This document shows, one piece after another, positions 22,147-34,168 of a stretch of DNA of 64,000 nucleotides. The notes under the pieces are model-generated. The model saw only the letters and a list, made by a program, of their open reading frames with translations. It made no database searches and was not told the DNA's origin. Both the position numbers and the translations under genes were made by a program. The first letter of the stretch is position 1. The number at the start of each line of letters is the position of its first letter. The DNA comes from Fistulifera solaris (Eukaryota > Bacillariophyta > Bacillariophyceae > Naviculales > Stauroneidaceae), in NCBI GenBank assembly GCA_030295235.1, contig AP026127.1:436501-500500 (forward strand). The letters run 5' to 3'.

Positions 22147-23724
22147 ATGGCAACGAGCGACGAAACGAGCGCGGCCTTTGCGGAAGCACTCGAAGAAGTG
22201 CACACACGCTTCGTTCTCAACTTGCCCGATTCGGAGCTGAAAACAGCCGACCGTATATTCTTTCAAATCGAACAGGCGTGGTGGTTTTATGAGGACTTGA
22301 TTTGTGATGTACATCCGGAATGGAATCTTCCTCGTTTTTCGTCACTGAAACCGTTCTCTTTGAAGTTGTTCGAATATTCACCGCTTCTGCCGGATGTCAA
22401 AGAGTTTCCGGCCATGTGGGCCTCGTTCAACAACTACAAGCGCAAGATATCCAATTACGGATGTATTTTAATGAATGCAGATTGTTCGAAATTCGTTCTT
22501 TGTCGAGTTTGGAATGGCAAATCCTATACATTCCCCTCGGGGAAAATCAACCAAGGCGAAGAGGGCAACGCTGCGGCGGCCCGTGAAACGTACGAAGAAA
22601 CTGGTTTTGATCCAGCCGCGAAATTTGGAACGACCGCTGAGTGGTTACAGCAGGATCCGACAAAGATAACTTGGAATATGGCGCTCCCTGAAAGTGATGT
22701 TTTGACCGTCAAAGATGACAACGGCAAGCGTCGGGTCGCGTACGTCGTGGTAGGTGTCCCCGAGGATTTTCCGTTTCAACCCGTCGCGCGTAAAGAAGTA
22801 TCCGATATTTCTTGGTTCTCTCTTGATGAAGTTCCTAAGAATAATTACGCAGTACTCCCTTTTATGGGTCACCTCAAAAATTGGATTCGCAAGAATAAGA
22901 AAGGGGCAAATCGTCGAAGCGGTAGCAATCGCAATGGAGGTTCACGCTCGAATACCCCTAAAGACACCCCCGATCGTCGTAAGGGCACAAATAACAAATC
23001 AAACACCAACACTTCGAACCGAAGCAGAAACAGCCGTGGCCGGGTGACGCAACAAGACGACGACATTGTCCGTACCGGACTGGCCCATGCCGGAGACGTA
23101 TCTGGATGGAGTGAAGAAGAAATGTTCCGTGTCAACGAGAAACTCATTGGGCGTCGTGTTGAATACGACGGCAACCCGCACGTCTTTGCCGAAGAGGGCT
23201 TCCGTGGGACCGATCCTCACGCGTTCCGGGTCATTGGCGGTGCATTTTCTTCCGGCATTCAATCACTGGCTCCGCCTCCAGATCGGAGCAAACTTCAGCC
23301 TTTGTTTCATTCCAAGTCGGATACAGACGAGCTGACGCCATTTTTTTCGGATGATGGTGTTACACCTTGGGGTGAAGTGGTGGAAGGGGCTTGTGATAAG
23401 GTTAGTGCTCCTGCAAAATCAAGTCAACGAAAAGCAGCGAGCAAGAAAAAGGAAAGGAGTGCGGGTTCATCGACGGGCGAGACCAATGCGGACGAGTTAT
23501 TCTTGACGGATAGGGAAATTACTTCCAAGAGTCAGCAATCAAAGCATTCGTCCTTGCCTTCAAAACTGGAAATACTTCGAAAGCAATACGAGGAAGATAC
23601 AATATACATCCAACAATGGGCTGCGCGTCTGCCAAAACCATTGCCGACGCGAATTTTCGGCGAATTTAAGTTCGATATTGATTGTATCATGGTGGAGGTT
23701 AATCGAATATTGAGAGTTGATTAA
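22147..23724 (+). CDS. DCP2: mRNA-decapping enzyme DCP2
   Basis: A single frame of 525 residues. Residues ~8-95 form the all-helical N-terminal regulatory domain (FVLNLPDSEL, FFQIEQAWWFYEDL), which contacts DCP1. The Nudix fold follows at ~100-250 with the catalytic box GKINQGEEGNAAAARETYEE-TGF, matching GX5EX7REUXEEXGU with all metal-binding glutamates. The DCP2-specific YGCILMN and YTFPSGKI strands are present. DCP2 removes the 5' cap of mRNA in cytoplasmic bodies, committing it to decay. The C-terminal ~270 residues are low-complexity (Asn, Arg, Ser, Lys) and probably disordered, as in other DCP2 proteins. No intron or frameshift is seen. The window also holds the scavenger enzyme DcpS. 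Confidence 0.95.
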   Translation: MATSDETSAAFAEALEEVHTRFVLNLPDSELKTADRIFFQIEQAWWFYEDLICDVHPEWNLPRFSSLKPFSLKLFEYSPLLPDVKEFPAMWASFNNYKRKISNYGCILMNADCSKFVLCRVWNGKSYTFPSGKINQGEEGNAAAARETYEETGFDPAAKFGTTAEWLQQDPTKITWNMALPESDVLTVKDDNGKRRVAYVVVGVPEDFPFQPVARKEVSDISWFSLDEVPKNNYAVLPFMGHLKNWIRKNKKGANRRSGSNRNGGSRSNTPKDTPDRRKGTNNKSNTNTSNRSRNSRGRVTQQDDDIVRTGLAHAGDVSGWSEEEMFRVNEKLIGRRVEYDGNPHVFAEEGFRGTDPHAFRVIGGAFSSGIQSLAPPPDRSKLQPLFHSKSDTDELTPFFSDDGVTPWGEVVEGACDKVSAPAKSSQRKAASKKKERSAGSSTGETNADELFLTDREITSKSQQSKHSSLPSKLEILRKQYEEDTIYIQQWAARLPKPLPTRIFGEFKFDIDCIMVEVNRILRVD

Positions 23725-24978
23725 TGGCTACAGAATGATACTTCATCCATTGTCAATTTACTAGATGATAATTTGTCTTGTTGGGGATGTGAAGCGGTAC
23801 GAAGGATGTATAGACTAAGTGTCGTCCTGACAACATGTTCGGGGATGCATGGAAGATCGATGATTGCTGCTTACTGACTGATCACGCAAATCGACTCCAA
23901 TACGTGCGATCTTTGTCACAATAACAGGCCTCGTCTACGCGTATCGACGCCAGGAATGACCAGTTATGCAGCACTGACGGGTAAACTAAGCGCCTTCAGT
24001 GTCATTTTCCGTCGTCATAACATCTTATCAAGGAAGAGTGACATTATTCATCAAAGAAATGTCATGAAAAGAACAATTTTCGTCCCAAAATCGATTGTTG
24101 CGATCGAATGAGGCTTGTTGCAAAAAAATGGGCCAAAAATCATGGGCAGCCCCCTTGCATTTTGGAGCATAAAATCACGGTTTGGTTGAATAGCTCTTCA
24201 AAGTAACATCAATTGAATGTAACATTATGTAGTAGTGTTGACCTTCGGAGCGGTACTTACCTAGTGCGACATGTCGGAGCGCGTATCGAGAGTGTCTCTC
24301 AGGACATACGGACAGACCGCACCCTCTTTCTTACTCGTGACCAAAATGAAAGACCGTGACTCGTACTTGTCGTACTACATTATCTATAGTCGACGTCAGC
24401 ATGATGAGCGTCTTTTGTCCAATTCGGACTGCTGATCATCCTCCGATCATTGTGCTACATGACTAAGCTACGATTGCCTTGATTGAGATGCAGTTACTTT
24501 CAGCAGCATCAATTGCGCACGATGTGTTCATTATATAATAAAACTCTGCGTCTCCTCGCTTTGAGAAATTACTATCGAGCAAAGAGAAGACGACTTTTTA
24601 CCACGAATGCATTTTCAGTCATGAGGTCATGCGCGAAAATAAAACTCTACCAGGTACCTGGTAAACTAAACCAAATTGTCTTTATAGAGGTCTAGCTACA
24701 AAGCTGCATCTGAATACTCTTTTACAAAAGCTACGTATTTGTTTTTAAACATTTTCAATAATAAGAGAGCGCTTCTCCGGTGTTCAAGACGCTGGATAAC
24801 CTCAACTCCAAGCAAGACTTGGCACGACTCGCGACTCCATTCGGAACCTGCGATCGCGATCGCGGAAATTCCACCCAACAGAAAGCGAAAAAGATCGAAA
24901 GATTTGTTATTGACAACAAAAGACAAAACGACCCTCTCATAATCACAAGCATCTGGAATCACAAGCAACAGCGGACAA
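23725..24978. other. 1.25-kb intergenic region, no gene seen
   Basis: Only short, unsupported frames occur. There is a perfect 16-bp palindrome TACCAGGTACCTGGTA near 24648-24663, and a weak partial match to the core-repeat hairpin near 24600 (CACGAATGCATTTTCAGTCATGAG). No RNA gene was recognised. Confidence 0.4.
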
Positions 24979-27900
24979 ATGCGAAACAATATTCGTTATT
25001 CACAATACTGGGACGTAAAATGTCCTCCTGTGAAACGACATATCATTGTGGGCCATTTTGTCCCGACTTTGCGCGGGGCCTTGGGGATTCATCGACCCAA
25101 ACGATTGGTCATTGAAATTGAAGGAGATTCTTCCTCAGCGGATCTTTCACTTCATGACGAAGACAAAGTGACGATACGAGTATTGAGACCGAAACGCGAT
25201 CGGGGGAAACAGTGGACCAGTCCGTTCTCGTCTCGTGAGAATGGCGACGATGATGATTATTCGTCACTGGGTCAAGTTAGTGTCGAAGAGGAAGAAGAAG
25301 AATCACAGTACGAGGGATGGATGCAATACCGACATTACACGCTGGAAGAAATAGATAAGGAAAGTTCACCAAATGATACAACTTGGGTGGCGTCGATGGG
25401 GAGAACCAGTACAAGAGAAGTCCGCGAATTTCATTTTGAGTCAGCCAAAGAAGGTTCGTAAAGTCGTTGGGTTGTGCGCTACCGATTAATAGCATTATCA
25501 GCAACTCAATACTTTTAACAGCAACGGCATTCAAAAAGATTCTTGAAACATTGCGATCTCAAGTCAAAGAGCGATCCGAAGCTTATCTCGAAGCTTTTCG
25601 CATATCTCAGATCAAAGATCATTCAATAGCATTGAAAACCGTTGATGCAGAGAAAGACGGTGATCAGCTCCAAATCCTTGTGGAAATTGTTTCGGCTACA
25701 GATCTTCCGATTGCAGACCATAAGACATCCGATCCTTATACGATTTGCTATTTGGGCAAAGAGGAAATCCATCGCACGCTTCCCATTTTTAGAAGCTTGA
25801 ATCCAATTTGGACGGTTCATACCGGCTCGCTCTTTTGCTGCAAACCTCAGCAGAGGCTCTTTTGCTACATCGGGCCTGACGTTTTTGGTGAAGGATTACG
25901 ATTCTGTGACAAAGAATGATCCCTTGGGACAGATTGTTGTCTCGGCACCCAAAATCCTTGAATTCGCGGATTTGCAACCCAGCGAACGGCTGGAGTTTCC
26001 GTTGACACTGTTAGGCCAGCATCGAAAGTCGTCGACGTACCTTCATCCAGTTCTGTATTTGAGGTTTCGTCATGCTTCCAAAGAGGATTTGTCCTTCTTG
26101 TCCAGGCTACAAAACATGAGACGGAGAAAGGGAATCGGAATCTATGCTAACAACGTTTTTGCCCGACCGCGGATCAAAATTGCCAATCCGCTCCAGCGGG
26201 AAAGTAGAATCGAGCAAGGACAACGCGTTGTAAGTAGACTCGTGTATTCCATGCCTTTATCGTTTATATCACAAAGAACTTAACGTCATTGATTGGCAGT
26301 ATCGAGTCAAACCGTACCCAGACCCTGAACGACCGGAAGATACCAAATGGCTCTCCGCCAAAGCACTCGACGAAGAAACCTTAAAACCATCTTACAATTG
26401 GATCGAAGCTGGGTCTGGGAGACTTGGTAAAATTTACCTCGAGATTCTAAGGTGTACGGACCTTCCCAATATGGATATTGGTAGTAAGACGGATGCATTT
26501 TGTTCCATCATTTTTGAGGATTGCATTGTGAACACGGACGTGATTAACGATGAATTGAGCCCAAGATGGCCACCATGGTCACAACGCGCGTTCTGCTTTC
26601 GCATGGCACATGGGTCGTCTCAGATTTTAATTGGAGTTTTCGACCATGAGATTGACAAAGGTGCTACACCGATCGGCCGTGTGAGTGTTGACGTTACAAA
26701 CTTACATCCAAACACAGAATACGTCTTGGTGTTTGATTTGTACAAGTCAATTTTAGACAATGTCCGTCGAGAAGTCGGCAAGGTTACGATAAGGCTGAAA
26801 ATGGAATACGATAGTTTCAAAGATGTCGTATTTGGCTCTTTGCAAATACCGTCGCTGAACTACATCAACCTAGCGAAGAAAGCCGATTTTCGTTGCGCGC
26901 ACTTTGTCTGCTATGGCGAAGAAAATCTGCAGCGAATGGACATGGAAGCAATTTACAGCTACAAGGCCGAAATTGAGGAGTATCTTTCTGTTTTCAATCA
27001 AGTGGGACGGGCTGCGATCACCCTGTTTTTATGGCGCGGGCACGTGAACTTTCCAGGAACCGCAATTAAGTTGCCCATCCATTCGATGATTGCTTATATT
27101 GTGGCTAGCTCTTTGATCGAAAACTGGAACCGATTACCCGCCGTTTTCTTTTCAGCATAACCTGGTTCCTTCTCGCAACAAATGAACACCGATATCGACA
27201 TCCTTCACCTTGGCACCAGCCCATGTCATTCACAGATATGTGGCACGCTCTGCTGTTTGGAGATATGGTGAGGCCGGCCATGATATCGGAACATGAGAAC
27301 GAAAGCGCTGTTCGACGATACAAGCAGGCTCTATTAAAGCGGCAAGAAAAAGAGCGGGAGGCGTCGGAACGAGCGCAAGCCCGCGCCGAAGAAATAGCGA
27401 ATTTGACGAGTGGCGAAGGAATGGAGGACGAGATGATGGAAACGAAGCTTGGAAAGTTGACGATCAACCCTCTCGCGCCGTTACTTTTACGGGTTCAAGA
27501 CATTTTGGGTTTAGTCTGCAAGTGCTTGCGTATCATTAGGAGCATAATCATGTGGGATGAGTGTTACATTGCTTTTGCTCTCGCAAACGTCTGTCTCGCT
27601 CTCTCGCTGATCTTGTTGTTCATTCCATGGAACATCATCTTGCGGTGGTCGCTCCGCCTTGTTGTTCATTCTTTGATGGGGCCCTGGATGAAACTGGTCG
27701 ACGTATTCTATTGGCAAAAATTAGACAGTCAATGTGACGACAACGTTGCAAAGCAGCTGCAAATTGCCGCCAGAGAGAAAATGGAGTCTTTGAACATTGC
27801 AAAGAAGGCCTTTATGATGAAAATGGAGGATTTTAGCAAGACGAAGGCCATCAAGCGATATATGTTTGGCAAGTTTGTCACGCGAGTTCCTCAATTCAAA

Positions 27901-28068
27901 GAATACCGCTACAAGGATAATCCTCTCCCCGAGTCGACGGCGATGCCGTTCGATATGAAGCTAGTTTCAAACATGATTAGGGCAAGGCAACATGGACAAG
28001 CACTTTCTGGACACATGATTCCGCTGTGGAGTGGGGCGAAGGAGTATGAGCATGAGGAAGGAGAATGA
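24979..28068 (+). CDS. C2-domain protein with C-terminal membrane segments (two frameshifts)
   Basis: Three exons (24979-25453, 25522-26229, 26300-28068) with GT-AG introns of 68 and 70 bp. One base is removed from the T4 run at 25833-25836 and one added to that at 27149-27152; the product is then 983 residues. The start is uncertain. At least two C2 domains are visible: LQILVEIVSATDLPIADHKT followed by SDPYTICYLG and VKDYDSVTKNDPLG, then LGKIYLEILRCTDLP with TDAFCSIIFEDC and GVFDHEIDKG. The C-terminal third has hydrophobic spans (IHSMIAYIVASS, ITWFLLATNE, FALANVCLALSLILLFIPW). This order resembles MCTP proteins, which tether membranes and respond to calcium. The second C2 lacks some acidic ligands, so Ca2+ binding is uncertain. 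Confidence 0.7.
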
Positions 28069-28164
28069 GGATCATGATGCTAGAACTGAGATTATTACGG
28101 AGTAGTTTTTGTTTACCACAAAAACAAATATTTAAAATTCATCACTTATCACATAAAAACCGCT

Positions 28165-30554
28165 TTATTCTTCTTCTTCGACCATTTCTTTCTCCGGAGT
28201 GGCATCGTCATCAGCTTTACCAGCAGCAGCCATAGCAGCGGCGGGGCGGACGGGCTCTTTCCCAAGCATTGCGTTGACCGCTCCCGACAAGACCATGTTA
28301 ATGTCGTCGGAACTTTCAGAGAGAGGAAGAACGGTGATGATGATAGCGGCACCAAAACCCCAGCACATGGCGATCAAAACCCAGAATGCGAAATAGCTCT
28401 TGGAGAAAACGCCTGCAGGGACAGAAAGAAGGGGCCAAATGACAATCAAAACCAATGTCAAGACGTATCCACGACGAACGATCCAGCGCTCGGCCTTCTC
28501 CAAAACACGAGGATCTTTCTCGGCTTCCGTCAGGCCACGGCGATCGTCTTCGACGAGTTTGATGCTGGCATCAAGAGTAGCGAAATCATAATCCTGAGGA
28601 TCGATGAAGACCGAGTAAACATAGTGAATAAAACCAGAGGAGAGAATAGCGATCAAGTTACCGCTAAGCATGACTTCGTTGGTACCCAATGCATCGATGG
28701 AAATTTCACCACTCTGGATTGTGGCGGCAACCAACCATCCCGTAACCGCCAAGGCAAGACCACTCCATGCAGCAATGACGGCTCCAGTTCCAGACGCCTT
28801 CTTCCACGTCATCATATTCCAAAGAGGAAACACGGCAGATCCGATAACAACACCCATGAAAAGGTAGACCCATCCAAGATTCTAAAGAGGAAAAGTGGGT
28901 TAGACTGTTGTCGACTACCATAGCGTGGCATCAGTTACCGTACCAGGTACTTACCAATCCGATTTCGTAAAGAATAATGGAAAACACTCCCATGAAAGCT
29001 CCAAACACGACAATAACAACACGGGAAACAAAAGAATTTGTTCACCTGTGGCTTCGGGGTTGATGTATTCACGATAGATATCGTAAGCAACCAACGAGGA
29101 TACGGCGATCGACTCGGCCGAACCGGTAGACACAATGGCCATGAAAAGCATGATCAAGATTAGAGCAGCACCGGTGTTACCAAGCAACTCGACAGCAACA
29201 GCAGGAGGGACGAGTCCAGAACCAGCTTCACTGGAGCTAATGGGCAACATGAGGGCAGTCGACGCCAAACCGAGAGATGTGGCGAGCGAGAAGGGAATGG
29301 AGAACCAGCAGATTCTGCAGAAGAGAACGAAAGAGAATATGAGAAAGATGGTGCATAAAATAGTCAGCATTTTCAATCGACAACACTTACCCTCCGAGCA
29401 AGTATCCCTTGGCGGCACTTTCGGGGCGAGCGGCAATGGCCGACTGCCAGTAAGACTGATCCACAAAGACGGTTCCAAAGTTCCCGACAATGTTAATCAA
29501 GCCAAACATGAGACCATCACTGGACAACATAGTCAAGAATGAGCCATCTTTGTTTCCAGAGACAGGGCCACATGCATATTTGCCAGGTGCAAAGAACGTT
29601 TCGTTCTTCGTGGCGTCAAAAAGTAATCCTCGCAGAACGCAGTGTCACGCTCCACCGTCGCCTTCAAGAAATCGTAAATGATGTCACTGCTATATTCTTT
29701 CACATAAACCAGGAAAACCATCGAAATGAGGACGGCGAAGATGATCATGGTGTGAAGGTAACTGGCCAAGAAGGTAGCTTGGAGACCACCCGAGGCCGTG
29801 TAGAGAATAATACCCCATGGAATCAAGAAGGAAGCCAGACGGTAATCCATACCGGTCAAGGCTTCCACGGTGGCGGCACCACCGAGCAAAAGCATCGATG
29901 TCACAATAATGTTCGCGCAGAAGCAAAAGAAGAGGAATGTCAAATGCGCCGTGCGTCCCCATCGAGCATTCACAATCTCCGCGACCGTGTGGGAAGATGG
30001 CGCTACCTGCAATTCAAGTGAATGAATTTGTGTTAGATATGCCGCATTATGTGTATGCAAATGTGACGAACCGAGTGTCTTTAACGTAAACAACTTACCT
30101 TTTTGAGGTTAATGGCCAAAACACCGAACAAAAGAACTTGGATGGTGGCACCACTGGCGTACCAGAAAGGTCCCGAGACACCGTACGCCCAAGCGACGTT
30201 GGAAGATTGCAGAAGCGTAGCGGCCCATGTCCACTGACTGATAATCACGGAAGCTGTCAAACCTGTCTTGACCATGCGACCCGCGGTGCTGTAAAACACA
30301 ACGTCAGAATTTTGTCATAGATATAACTCCATAATTGAACTACACTAGACTTACTTGAAATGCTCACTGGTTTCATCTCCTTTTGCACCGTAATGCTTGT
30401 TAAGGAAGACGAGGAAGGTCGTAAAGACACTAAAGAACATACCGAAACCGAGAACGACGAGGTAACCGACACCTTCCGACAGGGGTGATGACCCACCAAA
30501 GTAGGAATCAACGCCTCGGTACCGTTCAAACGGAGGGATTTCAATTTCAGCCAT
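28165..30554 (-). CDS. DUR3: DUR3-type urea/sodium symporter (SSS family), two frameshifts
   Basis: Five exons (30554-30355, 30288-30099, 30006-29391, 29314-28955, 28881-28165) with four GT-AG introns of 66-92 bp. Adding one base at 29628-29629 and at 29030-29033 keeps every intron phase consistent and gives 694 residues, the usual DUR3 length. Diagnostic blocks are [48 protein letters not shown], and [12 protein letters not shown] followed by [10 protein letters not shown]. About fifteen hydrophobic helices are expected. DUR3 takes up urea with Na+ or H+ at the plasma membrane, important for diatom nitrogen nutrition. A G-box cluster lies ~500 bp upstream. An inverted copy of part of this gene is at 20968-21754. 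Confidence 0.93.
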
Positions 30555-30967
30555 GATTGCTTACAAGATGTCAAAGGATTGCGGATCTAAACAGCAAACC
30601 TGAGAAAATGGCAAAGATCGCAGGTGAGCAAAATCAGAAAGATCTGCGTCGTCCAATCTTCCCGAAGTTTGCACCCGTACCTTTTCTACGCAAACAGGAT
30701 GGCGACGGGATGGAACTCTCAACAAGTTCTGTGCATTTTTACGGAAGTTCTGAAGCGGCTTCGGACGCGCGGATCGGCCGGCGCGGCGCGCCTTTTTATT
30801 TAACCCCCAGCTACGTGGCTTGTAGCACTACTTGTAAGGAAAACCTTTTTCTGTCCATCAAAGATCCAGACAATACCAAATACGGAGTACCAAAGAAATA
30901 GTGTTCACGTTTTACTCATCGACAATCATTCACGCATCGGAATTTCGGTCCATCTGCTTTCGAAACG

Positions 30968-31012
30968 TCAACAACCGACAACAACCGACAACAATCGACA
31001 ATCGACAATCGA
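30968..31012. repeat. Microsatellite-like CAACAACCGA / CAATCGA tract
   Basis: Short direct repeats ACAACCGACA then ACAATCGACA and ATCGACA follow one another without interruption. No coding frame is associated with it. Confidence 0.7.
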
Positions 31013-31054
31013 CACATCGAAATCGAACATCATTGTTTGATGTTTGATGTCACG

Positions 31055-31074
31055 CACGTGACACGTGACACGTG
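31055..31074. promoter_or_regulatory. Three tandem G-boxes (CACGTG, 7-bp period) upstream of DUR3
   Basis: CACGTG occurs at 31055-31060, 31062-31067 and 31069-31074, with A between copies. CACGTG is the palindromic target of bHLH and some bZIP factors. Because the next gene ends, rather than starts, toward this spacer, DUR3 (start 30554) is the only gene whose promoter side faces it, about 500 bp away. Regulation by nitrogen or light is inference. Confidence 0.45.
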
Positions 31075-31664
31075 ACACGAAAAACCTCAAGTCAAGTCGT
31101 CTAAAACTGACAAAATTTTTTTGGCAATGCTAGCTCGATACAACGGAAACTAAAGAAAGAGGAACGGAAGAGTGTCCTTGTGAAACTAATCATGAAACGT
31201 GAACTTTTGAAGCCTGAAAGCCGACGAAGACAAAGGATAAGGACGAATAGTCTACAGTAGCCTGGAAACGCTCCCAAAATTGTCCAACTGGCAATCGCCA
31301 GACAATCGTGAGTTACTTCTCACGACAGCCGCTGTAACAATCTAGCTAGACTAGAGAAAGACTTTCTGTTCACTCGACCGCTGATGGGCGATGCTAGGTC
31401 CTTTAAAGAGCGAGAATCCAGCCAGCACCACAGGTGCGTTGAGCTACTTCTCTACTGACCAACATTCAAAAGTACTTGTTGTTCTTGATACTACGTCTAA
31501 GCGTGGTGGTTGTGGCTAACTTCTGTTGTTAATTCCTCGATCTCAAGGTCCATAAGGGTCCATAGTGATTACGGAAGACAAGGTTTCGCAATAAAATCAA
31601 CGCATGTCATGAAAATGCTACTAAGGAGTATTGCATTGCAACAACGACAAACAAACGAAACCGT

Positions 31665-31810
31665 AGGCGCCGTAGTCTAGGTAACATTGTCGCTCGAAAG
31701 AAAATTTACTTATGACTGAAGTGCTGTCATGGCGAAACTCGTAAAACAGTTTGATTTCTACTGTAGTATTTTTTTTACGGCAAACAACGTTTCGCAAGCT
31801 TTTCAATGTT
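31665..31810 (-). repeat. Diverged member of the core-repeat family
   Basis: Read on the minus strand it begins AAAAGCTTGCGAAACGTTG-TTGCCGT and ends ATGACAGCACTTCAGTCATAAG...TTTCTTTCGAGCGACAATG, the same flanking blocks as the units at 53.3-54.05 kb (GCCTTGCGAAACG, TTCTTTCGAGCGATAACGC). The central ACTAT block is eroded. Confidence 0.55.
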
Positions 31811-31854
31811 AAATATCAAGGTGAGAAATTCAAACGCTGCTAAAAGTTCCTTGA

Positions 31855-32012
31855 CTGGAAGGTTCGGGAAAAGTGTACACTCACGTAGGCCCCCGTAGAA
31901 AAATGTACCAAGCAGGAAAGGACGTTAAAATTCTGCCTCTCAGTACAAGTTTCTACGTGGAGCCTACGGCGAGACAGAATTTTAACGTCGTTTCCAGAGG
32001 TGCGTTCCCGTG
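31855..32012. mobile_element. Dispersed repeat interrupted by a 79-bp MITE-like insertion (31916-31994)
   Basis: The outer sequence matches 41986-42071 in inverted orientation. At 31 kb it is interrupted by 79 bp that begin GAAAGGACGTTAAAATTCTG (31916-31935) and end CAGAATTTTAACGTCGTTTC (31975-31994), 20-bp terminal inverted repeats with one mismatch. The insert is flanked by CAG at 31913-31915 and 31995-31997, while the 42-kb copy has a single CTG (42009-42011) at the same point. This is a filled site against an empty site, with a 3-bp target duplication. Such short non-coding elements need a transposase elsewhere. Confidence 0.8.
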
Positions 32013-32081
32013 TCTCCCTGCCATTTGGACCCATAGAAGTCAATATCTTGGGCAAAGGAACGGCTTGAAGATACCAGGTAA

Positions 32082-32160
32082 CATTGTCGCTTGACAGCAG
32101 AGTCATTCATGACTGAACTTACTGAACAGCAGTCGTGGAAAAGTCAAGGATACTTGTACA
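32082..32160 (-). repeat. Diverged partial core repeat
   Basis: It begins AGGTAACATTGTCGCTTGA, the same edge as the copy at 31.67 kb, followed by TCATGACTGAACTT and CAGTCGTGG. Only the hairpin half of the core is recognisable. Confidence 0.4.
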
Positions 32161-32871
32161 CTGGACGATACAAGTAGACGATAGTTGATGCGATTTTCAA
32201 TATTTTGTGGCAGACGCAAATTCTGACTACTGTGTTGTCAAAACGATCTTCTTTCCCTTTGTTTACTTACACTCGCCGCCTTCGGCGTCTAATAGCTTTA
32301 TCGTGAAAAGAACGTAAGATTCAGAAATGAAACAAGGAAGCAACTCTTCGTGAAGCAAGTAAGATCTCAGTCTACCATAAGAATACCCATGGAAGGTCGT
32401 AAGTTCAACGAGTTATTGCGTGAGTTCCCTGCTTTAGTATCTTATGCAATGTGAGCCAGCTTCATTCTACACTCTCTAGAAAGCGCTAAATGAATAGTGA
32501 ATGCTTGTAAATTGTTTTCTCCTTAACTCTTTCTAGCGTTTTTAGCAGTAAAGATACTTTTACTACTACTTACGAGGGGGGGACGTGTTGGGGCTTGGTA
32601 CCGGTACCCAGCACCCAGCATACTTTTCCTTACTTCAGCAGCGGGCAAAGTTATTAAAATTATTAAGTTTGTTTTGTGGTCTCAAAAGGGAACTAGATAA
32701 TAAGGTTTAGAAGATCCATTTCTGTGCGAACACCCTAGTCGACATGAGGTCTGATAGAGAGAGTAGCTAGCATTGAGCTTCATTAAAAGGCAAAACCCAT
32801 CAAGTTTGTCATATGATTGTTAAGATTGTTTCTAGGTAAACTTATACAAGAAAATCTCCCGACCCTCCAGT

Positions 32872-33495
32872 CTATTTGCAACATTTTCCTTGTGCGCTTG
32901 CATTCGCACCCGCTTTCAAATTGACAGCTTGCTGCTTCTTATTCATGGCCGGACCCCCGTCGGCTACCAATCGATCCTTGACAGCACGCGCGATTCCAAT
33001 GAAACTGTCATCTACGTGAATGTCATTCTTCGCCGAGCACTCCCAGAATGGAATACCGAACTCGGCGGCTAGCTTTTGTCCCTCTTCCGTCGAAACAACC
33101 TTGTCGTCCGTCATGTCGCACTTGTTTCCTACCAGAATTTTGTTGACATGAACGTCAGCATGCTGTTGAATTTGCGATATCCAGTTGCGAATGCTTTCGA
33201 AGCTGCGGCGGTCGGTGACGTCGTACACGAGCAGAATGCCCTGAGCACCGCGGAAATACGAAGTGGTAATAGTGCGGAAGCGTTCTTGACCGGCGGTATC
33301 CCAGATTTGTAGCTTAATGCGAGTGTTATCGATCTCGACGTTCTTGATCTTGAAATCAATACCAATAGTAGTAATGAAAGTAGGACTAAATGAATCGTTG
33401 GCATAACGCAACAACAAACAGGTTTTTCCCACACCCGAGTCACCGATCATGAGCAATTTCACTTGCATGTCGTACGGGGCAGAAGCTGAAGCCAT
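32872..33495 (-). CDS. Rab8/Sec4-type small GTPase
   Basis: A single uninterrupted frame of 207 residues. All GTPase motifs are intact: G1 GDSGVGKT (17-24), the switch I effector region [11 protein letters not shown]3 [10 protein letters not shown]4 GNKCD and G5 CSAKN. The effector sequence and RabF blocks ([31 protein letters not shown]) are those of the Rab1/8/10 group, closest to Rab8/Sec4 by the [10 protein letters not shown]-like start. The C-terminus ends KCCK, so two cysteines are available for geranylgeranylation, although the final Lys is unusual. Such Rabs direct post-Golgi secretory vesicles to the plasma membrane. The DENND4-like GEF in the window could act on this class. Confidence 0.93.
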   Translation of the reverse strand: MASASAPYDMQVKLLMIGDSGVGKTCLLLRYANDSFSPTFITTIGIDFKIKNVEIDNTRIKLQIWDTAGQERFRTITTSYFRGAQGILLVYDVTDRRSFESIRNWISQIQQHADVHVNKILVGNKCDMTDDKVVSTEEGQKLAAEFGIPFWECSAKNDIHVDDSFIGIARAVKDRLVADGGPAMNKKQQAVNLKAGANASAQGKCCK

Positions 33496-34168
33496 TTTTC
33501 TTGTTTAGTATTTGAAGAATCAATCCTAATAACACAAACAAAAGACAGTAACCAAATGAAAAGCGTAAACAGGAGGAGAACTTTGCGCTTCAACGGTCCA
33601 ATTGTCGCCATTAAGGACGTACATTGCTGCGCTGCTCTCCGTTCATCACGCGAAAATGCTGGCCGCTATAGCCGGTATTAATCGCTTGTACTTTTGCTTC
33701 TAGAGAGTACCTTAAGTCATTGTAGTATTTAGTGACTCCAACGAAAGACTTCAGTACCGGATCATGTCTTGCCGCAATGCAAGCCTACTTTATCTTTTAC
33801 AGACATATCGACGTTTAGTGTATGTATCTATTCATGACTTTTTGGATTTAATCGTTGCCGGTCGCTCAACTTACTAACTATCTTATACTGGATTTCCAAC
33901 GCATAGATTTTCGGAACACGCCACGTCCCTTTTTCATTCGTATGTGCGCGCGTGCTTGCTGAAAATAGAACTGGATGGAATTTTGGTGCTGGGTGGCGCT
34001 ACGATACAAAGCCGTTCTTTTGAAAGACGACAAAGAAGCAGGACCGAAAATAAGCGCGACCGCCGATGAATTCTTTGCCATTCATTTCATGAAAATGCAT
34101 TGTCGTCCAATGATTACCTATTCTTCTTCCAGCCTCGTTGAATACACAGTCCTTTTGAACGCGAAAAC
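33496..34168. other. Intergenic region, no gene seen
   Basis: It lies between the Rab start (minus) and the small plus-strand gene at 34169, so both promoters should be here. No repeat, RNA gene or motif was recognised. Confidence 0.4.

Larger units (their letters stand above)
30555..32871. other. 2.3-kb repeat-rich spacer upstream of DUR3
   Basis: There is no convincing gene. It contains a CAACAACCGA/CAATCGA microsatellite (~30968-31012), a G-box cluster (31055-31074), two minus-strand relatives of the core repeat (~31665-31810 and ~32082-32160), a nested MITE-like insertion (31855-32012), one TACGGAGTA (30881-30889) and a small GGTACC-rich stretch near 32600. Confidence 0.5.

Noticed and set aside
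25454-25521. Frameshift in the C2 protein at this point
   Set aside because: GT...AG boundaries restore the frame exactly (GAAG to CAACG giving Glu-Ala-Thr), so it is an intron, as are both gaps in the Nit1-type gene.
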